Assembly (NCBI GenBank): GCA_002898995.1
Contig: BEIM01000072.1
Span: forward strand, 1 to 11,175
Direction of reading: 5' to 3'
DNA from: a bacterium HR36
Lineage (GTDB): Bacteria; Planctomycetota; Planctomycetia; Gemmatales; HRBIN36
DNA: 11,175 nucleotides
The position numbers were made by a program, and so were the translations under genes. The notes under the pieces were generated by a model. That model was given only the letters and a program-made list of their open reading frames with translations, did no database searches and was not told the origin of the DNA. Numbering within the stretch: the stretch's first letter is position 1; each line of letters opens with the position of its first letter. Positions 5,909 through 11,175 of this stretch are shown piece after piece.

Positions 5909-6874
5909 ATGCACCTGGAAACCCTGAAAATCTTTTGCGATGTCGTAAGCTGGCGCAGCTTCTCGCGCGCCGCTGAAGCTAATGGGATCAGCCAGTCGGC
6001 GGTCTCGCAAGCCATCGCCCAGCTAGAACGCCGGCTGCGCGTGCAGCTTATTGACCGCTCTTGCCGACCGCTGCAGCTGACCCCAGCAGGAAGAATCTTT
6101 TACGACGGCTGCCGCGACCTCCTCGAACGTTTCCAAGCTCTGGAGCATTCTTTGCTCAGCGGCCTTGAGCATTTGCAGCTGCCGGTTCGCGTGGCCGCCA
6201 TTTACTCCGTTGGTCTGCGCGACATGGGACAATACGTGGAGCGCTTCCGCCGGCTGGATCCACGTGCTTCCGTGCACATCGAGTATCTCCACCCCGACCA
6301 GGTGTACCAGCGCGTCCTCGAAGGAACCGCAGACCTGGGCTTGGTCTCTTTTCCCAAGGCCAATCGCAAGCTAGTGGCCCTGCCTTGGCGCGAGGAAAAA
6401 ATGGTTGTGGTCTGCGCCCCGCAGCATCCTTGGGCACGGCGGCGCGAAATTCGTATCGCCGCCTTGCACGGCCAGCCTTTTGTTCACTTCGAAAAAAACC
6501 TGGTCATTCGTCGTCAGGTGGATCGCTTTTTACGCCAGCACGGGGTCGCCGTTCAAATGGTGATGGAATTCGATAACATCGAGAATATCAAAAAGGCCGT
6601 CGAAGCTGGTGCGGGGATTGCTTTGCTCCCCGAACCTACCTTGCGCCGCGAAGTGGAGGCGGGCACACTCGTCGCTTTGACACTCGCGGATGCCGATCTG
6701 GTACGCCCGCTGGGTATTATTTATCGCCGTACTCCCCGCTTGAGCCTGGCCGCTCAACGCTTTATGGAAGTCCTACATCAGCCCGACGAGCATAATAACG
6801 GGCAACCTCTTTACTATGCCCGCCCGCGCAGACGCCGAGGCACCTTGGCTCTGCAGACCTCGGCGACTGCTTAG
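5909..6874 (+). CDS. LysR-type transcriptional regulator
   Basis: 321 residues from the chosen ATG. The N-terminal winged helix-turn-helix is clear at residues 3-60: LETLKIF, FSRAAEANGISQSAVSQ, LERRLRVQLIDR and LTPAGRIFY. The effector-binding domain (about 88-300) shows the expected periplasmic-binding-protein-like pattern, including GTADLGLVSF, the VVVCAPQHPWA strand and turn, and EAGAGIALLPE. Such proteins bind DNA as tetramers and respond to a small metabolite, which cannot be named here. The start is uncertain. ATG 5909 puts the first helix at the usual distance from the N-terminus. In-frame ATGs also occur at 5891 and 5897, and a TTG at 5873 lies 3 nt after AGGAG (5865-5869). The gene is divergent from recG and lies 138 bp upstream of gltB on the same strand. 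The last ~30 residues are basic and unlike the family core. Confidence 0.93.
   Translation: MHLETLKIFCDVVSWRSFSRAAEANGISQSAVSQAIAQLERRLRVQLIDRSCRPLQLTPAGRIFYDGCRDLLERFQALEHSLLSGLEHLQLPVRVAAIYSVGLRDMGQYVERFRRLDPRASVHIEYLHPDQVYQRVLEGTADLGLVSFPKANRKLVALPWREEKMVVVCAPQHPWARRREIRIAALHGQPFVHFEKNLVIRRQVDRFLRQHGVAVQMVMEFDNIENIKKAVEAGAGIALLPEPTLRREVEAGTLVALTLADADLVRPLGIIYRRTPRLSLAAQRFMEVLHQPDEHNNGQPLYYARPRRRRGTLALQTSATA
6833..6865 (+). terminator. Inverted repeat at the 3' end of the LysR gene
   Basis: CGCCGAGG (6833-6840) and CCTCGGCG (6858-6865) form a perfect 8-bp, GC-rich stem with a 17-nt loop. It ends 6 nt before the TAG stop. The sequence that follows is only mildly T-rich (TTT G TTT at 6877-6883), so it is a poor intrinsic terminator. 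It may instead partly block transcription running from lysR into gltB, or protect the 3' end of the lysR mRNA. Confidence 0.3.
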
Positions 6875-7000
6875 CGTTTGTTTCCAGCCCAGCGCTATTA
6901 CCGGTCCGACAAACTTCGCCACCTGCTTGTGATACCGGTGCCATTCCCGAAACCCAACGCTGCGCTGTCGACGTCCAATATGAACTGCGACATGCAGACT

Positions 7001-7006
7001 GAGGGA
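7001..7006 (+). promoter_or_regulatory. Ribosome binding site deciding the gltB start
   Basis: GAGGGA lies 6 nt before the ATG at 7013. Two further in-frame ATGs upstream (6980 and 6992) have no comparable site, so this sequence favours 7013. Confidence 0.55.
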
Positions 7007-7012
7007 AACGCC

Positions 7013-10000
7013 ATGCAACACAGGCGCCCAGAAATGCCTTATCAACCTCGCGGTCTTTACCATCCCTGGTACGAACACGATGCTTGCGGTGTCGGTTTCA
7101 TTGTGGATATGAAAAACCGCAGGTCTCATGACCTGGTGCGCAAGGCGATCGAGATCCTCCTGAATCTCGAACACCGAGGCGCCTGCGGTTGTGAGGAAAA
7201 TACGGGCGACGGTGCTGGCATCCTGTTGCAGCTTCCGCACCGGTTCTTAGCTCGCGTTGCTGATGAAATCGGCATCCATCTGCCGCCCCTAGGTGCTTAT
7301 GGGGTTGGTATGGTATTCCTGCCCCCCAACCGCAACGAGCGCTTCCTTATCGAACGGCAACTAGAGACGATTGCTCGCGAGGAAGGCCAAGTTGTTCTCG
7401 GTTGGCGCACTGTTCCGACAAATAATAGTCCTCTGGGAGAAACCGCGAAGTCTTGCCAGCCGGTTATTCGGCAGGTTTTTATCCGCCGAGGCGATGCCTG
7501 CAAAGACGAGCTGGCCTTTGAACGGAAGCTTTTTGTCATCCGCAAACGCATGGAAAACTGGGTACGCGCTTCCCACTTAGCTCACAAGCACATGTTTTAT
7601 ATCCCCAGCCTTTCTTATCGCACCATTGTTTATAAAGGGATGCTGAAGGCCAGCCAGCTTACTACTTTTTATCCCGATCTGTTAGACCCGGATATGGAGA
7701 CGGCGCTGGCTATGGTGCATTCGCGTTTCAGCACAAATACCTTCCCTAGTTGGTCACGGGCTCACCCTTATCGCTACCTGTGTCATAATGGTGAAATTAA
7801 TACCCTACGCGGCAATGTCAACTGGATGCGTGCGCGGCAGACCTTGTTCGCTTCGCCCCTGTTCGGCGATGATATTAAGAAAGTGCTCCCTGTAATTGAT
7901 GAAACCGGCAGCGATTCTGCTATGTTCGACAATGCCCTCGAAATGTTAGTGCTTAGCGGGCGTTCCCTGCCGCACGCGGTGATGATGATGATCCCGGAGC
8001 CTTGGAGTAAACATGAGAGCATGAGCGATACGAAGCGGGCTTTTTACGAGTATCACGCCTGCTTAATGGAACCGTGGGATGGCCCAGCATCCATCGCCTT
8101 TACAGACGGGACGCAGATCGGCGCTGTATTAGACCGCAACGGATTGCGGCCATCGCGCTATTATGTACTCAAGAATGACTTAGTGGTCATGGCCTCGGAG
8201 GTTGGGGTGCTCGATGTTCCGCCGGAAATGGTCGCCTTCAAAGGTCGCCTCCAGCCCGGACGCATGCTCTTGGTGGACCTCCACGAAGGCCGACTCATTC
8301 CCGATGAGGAACTCAAGGAAAAAATTGCTCGCGAAAAACCTTATGCTGACTGGCTTCGCCGATATTTAGTGCCCATTGACCAGCTTCCTACCGCCCAATC
8401 GGCCCATCCCGAATTCGCCCACGTCTCAATTACTGAGGCTGGACCTCATGGGCAAAGGGATCAGACCAATGGCGAACCTCACGTAACAAATGGTCACCAA
8501 GCCGTTAATTGGAGTGTTTCTGATCTAAGTAGCGAAAAAGGTGAGTTGCTCACTTTGCAGCAAGCATTTGGTTACACATTAGAAGACCTACGGCTGATCA
8601 TGGCACCGATGGCCCACGATGGTGTCGAACCTATCGGTTCCATGGGCACCGATACACCACTAGCTGTGCTTTCGAACAAGCCGCAGCTACTCTACAACTA
8701 TTTCAAGCAACTCTTCGCTCAGGTAACCAATCCCCCGATTGATGCGATCCGCGAAGAGATCATCGTCAGCGAGGAAACGACTATCGGAGCGGAGGGGAAT
8801 TTATTAGATCCCCAGCCGGAATCCTGTCGCCAAATTAAGTTGCCCATCCCCATTATTACCGAAGATGAACTCGAAAGACTGAAAGCTCTGGATGGGAATA
8901 ATCCGTGGCGTTTTAAGGCCCGAGTGCTGCCCATCCTTTACCGAGCAGAAGAAGGCGGCGAAGGTTTGCGTCGGGCCTTAGACGAATTATGCGCACAGGC
9001 CGATCAAGCTATCAGGCAAGGTTGCGATATCTTAATCCTGTCAGATCGAGGAGTGTGTCGGGAGTGGGCTGCGATTCCGGCGCTGTTGGCAATGGGAGCG
9101 GTTCACCACCACCTGATTCGGCAGGGTACCCGCACGCGGTGCGGCTTGGTCGTTGACAGTGGCGAACCACGCGAGGTGCACCACATTTCCCTGCTCATTG
9201 GTTACGGCGCGGGGGCCATTTGTCCCTACCTTGCTTATGCCACCATTCGCCAGATGGTGCGGCAGGGTTGGATCGAAAATGTGGATGAAAAGAAAGCGGT
9301 CAAGAATTATATCAAGGCCGTGGTCAAAGGCGTCGTCAAAGTGATGTCCAAAATGGGCATTTCAACCATTCAGAGCTATCGCGGCGCCCAGATCTTTGAG
9401 GCAATAGGATTGGGTAAGGAAGTGATCGATCGCTATTTCACCTGGACTGCGTCGCGGATTGGTGGTATAGGCCTGGATATCATCGCGAAAGAAAGTCTGG
9501 CGCGCCACCGTAAGGCCTTTCCCGAACGTAATGTCAACGGCCAGGTTCTGGATGCTGGTGGGCAATACCAATACCGCAAAGATGGAGAGTTCCATCTTTT
9601 CAACCCGGAAACGGTTCATAAGCTTCAATACGCGGTTCGCACTGGAGACTATAGGGCCTTCAAAGAGTATAGTGCCCTTATTGACAATCAGGAGAGGAAC
9701 CTGTGCACCTTGCGAAGTTTGCTTAGGTTCAAAAAGGTGCAACCTCCGGTACCCATCGAGGAAGTGGAGCCGGTGGAAAGCATTATGAAGCGGTTCAAGA
9801 CTGGGGCCATGTCCTATGGCTCAATTAGCAAGGAAGCACACGAAGCGTTAGCGATTGCTATGAACCGAATTGGCGGCAAGAGTAACACCGGAGAGGGAGG
9901 CGAAGATCCGGAGCGTTATAAACCTCTGCCAAATGGCGACTCGAAAAACAGCGCCATCAAGCAAGTGGCATCGGGACGCTTTGGGGTGACGAGTCTCTAC

Positions 10001-11175
10001 TTGGTGAACGCGAAAGAACTGCAAATCAAGATGGCCCAGGGCGCTAAGCCTGGCGAGGGAGGGCAATTGCCCGGACATAAGGTCTATCCCTGGATTGCGA
10101 AAGTGCGGCACTCCACGCCTGGTGTGGGACTAATCTCGCCTCCGCCCCATCATGATATTTACTCGATTGAAGACCTGGCCGAACTAATCCACGATTTGAA
10201 AAACGCTAATCATCATGCGCGAGTCAGTGTAAAGCTGGTGGCGGAAGTAGGCGTGGGAACAATTGCCGCAGGCGTCGCCAAAGGCCATGCCGACGTGGTC
10301 CTGATTAGCGGCCATGATGGTGGTACGGGCGCTTCCCCCTTGACCAGTATCAAGCACGCAGGCATCCCCTGGGAACTCGGCTTAGCCGAAACGCACCAGG
10401 TCCTCCTGCAAAACAATTTGCGTAGTCGCATTGTCGTGGAAGTAGATGGCCAGCTGAAGACTGGGCGCGATGTGGTGATAGGAGCTTTGTTAGGCGCCGA
10501 GGAATTCGGGTTTGCCACAGCGCCTTTAGTTGCCCTAGGGTGCATTATGATGCGAGTGTGCCACCTCAACACGTGCCCGGTCGGCGTAGCCACCCAAGAT
10601 CCCCGACTCCGCGAAAAATTCATGGGGAAACCCGAGTATGTCGTCAACTTCATGCGCTTTATCGCCCAGGAAGTAAGAGAGTATATGGCCGAACTGGGAT
10701 TTCGCAAATTTGACGAAATGGTTGGCCGCTCCGATCTGCTTGAATTCCATTCCGCGATCGCTCATGAGAAAGCCAAGACCCTTGACTATTCCGCGATCCT
10801 TTACAAGCCGGACGTGCCTGCTCACTGGGGCACCTACTGCCAGATTCCGCAGAACCACGGTATAGAAAAATCGCTGGATTGGAACCTACTGTTGGATCTG
10901 TGCCGGCCGGCTCTGGAACAAGGTAAACCGGTGCGGGCCAAGCTACCGATTCGCAATATCCATCGCGTGGTGGGCACCATACTGGGGAGCGAGGTCACCC
11001 GTCGTTACGGCGCAGATGGACTGCCGGACAACACCATCACCTTGCATTTCCAGGGCTCTGCGGGCCAAAGCTTCGGCGCCTTTATTCCGAAAGGGATTAC
11101 CCTGATCTTAGAGGGAGATTCCAATGACTATATCGGCAAGGGGTTATCGGGTGGCAAGATCATTGTTTATCCACC
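7013..11175 (+). CDS. gltB: Glutamate synthase large subunit, 3' truncated by window
   Basis: 1387 codons are present of a protein usually about 1,500 long; the frame is open to the window edge. The enzyme moves the amide nitrogen of glutamine to 2-oxoglutarate, giving two glutamates. The N-terminal class II glutamine amidotransferase begins at Cys25 (DACGVGF), the nucleophile exposed after removal of a 24-residue propeptide, and continues with LEHRGACGCEENTGDGAG. The central domain begins near 513 (QQAFGYTLEDLR). The FMN/2-oxoglutarate domain starts near 925 (TGAMSYGSIS) with SGHDGGTGASP near 1098. The 3Fe-4S cluster is C1177-x5-C1183-x4-C1188. The GXGXG domain starts around 1290 and is cut near SGGKIIVYP. 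Residues ~460-510 are a polar, low-conservation insert between the first two domains. Start 7013 is chosen for its ribosome site; 6980 and 6992 are in-frame alternatives. Whether the partner is an NADPH subunit (GltD) or ferredoxin cannot be told here. Confidence 0.97.
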   Translation, partial: MQHRRPEMPYQPRGLYHPWYEHDACGVGFIVDMKNRRSHDLVRKAIEILLNLEHRGACGCEENTGDGAGILLQLPHRFLARVADEIGIHLPPLGAYGVGMVFLPPNRNERFLIERQLETIAREEGQVVLGWRTVPTNNSPLGETAKSCQPVIRQVFIRRGDACKDELAFERKLFVIRKRMENWVRASHLAHKHMFYIPSLSYRTIVYKGMLKASQLTTFYPDLLDPDMETALAMVHSRFSTNTFPSWSRAHPYRYLCHNGEINTLRGNVNWMRARQTLFASPLFGDDIKKVLPVIDETGSDSAMFDNALEMLVLSGRSLPHAVMMMIPEPWSKHESMSDTKRAFYEYHACLMEPWDGPASIAFTDGTQIGAVLDRNGLRPSRYYVLKNDLVVMASEVGVLDVPPEMVAFKGRLQPGRMLLVDLHEGRLIPDEELKEKIAREKPYADWLRRYLVPIDQLPTAQSAHPEFAHVSITEAGPHGQRDQTNGEPHVTNGHQAVNWSVSDLSSEKGELLTLQQAFGYTLEDLRLIMAPMAHDGVEPIGSMGTDTPLAVLSNKPQLLYNYFKQLFAQVTNPPIDAIREEIIVSEETTIGAEGNLLDPQPESCRQIKLPIPIITEDELERLKALDGNNPWRFKARVLPILYRAEEGGEGLRRALDELCAQADQAIRQGCDILILSDRGVCREWAAIPALLAMGAVHHHLIRQGTRTRCGLVVDSGEPREVHHISLLIGYGAGAICPYLAYATIRQMVRQGWIENVDEKKAVKNYIKAVVKGVVKVMSKMGISTIQSYRGAQIFEAIGLGKEVIDRYFTWTASRIGGIGLDIIAKESLARHRKAFPERNVNGQVLDAGGQYQYRKDGEFHLFNPETVHKLQYAVRTGDYRAFKEYSALIDNQERNLCTLRSLLRFKKVQPPVPIEEVEPVESIMKRFKTGAMSYGSISKEAHEALAIAMNRIGGKSNTGEGGEDPERYKPLPNGDSKNSAIKQVASGRFGVTSLYLVNAKELQIKMAQGAKPGEGGQLPGHKVYPWIAKVRHSTPGVGLISPPPHHDIYSIEDLAELIHDLKNANHHARVSVKLVAEVGVGTIAAGVAKGHADVVLISGHDGGTGASPLTSIKHAGIPWELGLAETHQVLLQNNLRSRIVVEVDGQLKTGRDVVIGALLGAEEFGFATAPLVALGCIMMRVCHLNTCPVGVATQDPRLREKFMGKPEYVVNFMRFIAQEVREYMAELGFRKFDEMVGRSDLLEFHSAIAHEKAKTLDYSAILYKPDVPAHWGTYCQIPQNHGIEKSLDWNLLLDLCRPALEQGKPVRAKLPIRNIHRVVGTILGSEVTRRYGADGLPDNTITLHFQGSAGQSFGAFIPKGITLILEGDSNDYIGKGLSGGKIIVYP

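Noticed and set aside
6899..6939. Two TACCGGT copies 34 bp apart upstream of gltB
   Set aside because: Only 7 bp each, with no promoter element placed sensibly around them; too weak to call an operator.
6875..7012. The gap between lysR and gltB stays open in the same frame as both genes, so only one TAG separates them
   Set aside because: About 35-45 codons without a stop is not unlikely by chance at this GC content, the translated gap has no domain character, and gltB has its own ribosome site; no reason to propose readthrough.
9362..9742. 126-codon minus-strand open frame within gltB
   Set aside because: It is antisense to conserved glutamate synthase sequence with no recognisable motif; treated as a shadow.
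1..11175. CRISPR array, tRNA/rRNA genes, transposase or defence genes
   Set aside because: None were seen: no regularly spaced repeats, no cloverleaf or rRNA-like stretch noticed, and all long frames are accounted for by the metabolic, repair and regulatory genes listed.

Overview
The window reads as an ordinary stretch of bacterial chromosome: six protein genes with long intact frames and tight spacing, and no rRNA, tRNA, CRISPR array, insertion sequence or phage gene that I can recognise. Base composition looks moderately GC-rich. The insert-bearing RecG and GltB and the form of the LysR protein remind me of Planctomycetota. That is an impression from memory, and it was not tested by any search.

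Layout. Bases 1-212 hold the last ~70 residues of a GntP-type gluconate permease. A two-gene plus-strand unit follows: nrnA (354-1394, DHH-family nanoRNase/pAp phosphatase) and a maltokinase-like gene (1414-3288), 19 nt apart. Facing them from the minus strand is recG (5701-3443, DNA branch-migration helicase), with a 154-bp convergent spacer. A divergent region of about 200 bp separates recG from a plus-strand LysR-type regulator (about 5909-6874). It carries an extended -10 promoter, several short palindromes and a repeated 8-mer. After a 138-bp gap comes gltB (7013 to the window edge), the large subunit of glutamate synthase, cut off inside its C-terminal GXGXG domain.

How the genes work together. 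NrnA acts in RNA turnover and sulfur-nucleotide recycling, maltokinase in trehalose/maltose/alpha-glucan metabolism, RecG in replication-fork rescue, and GltB in ammonia assimilation. No pathway joins them all. The one plausible functional link is the LysR regulator with its own promoter and perhaps with gltB downstream, by analogy with GltC-gltAB of Bacillus.

I found no new protein system. The least expected signal is at the nucleic-acid level, in the 5' third of the maltokinase gene. Bases 1593-1867 carry a run of short inverted repeats falling largely in protein regions that look like lineage-specific inserts. The run ends in a GC-rich hairpin directly followed by seven T, the form of an intrinsic terminator, inside the coding sequence.
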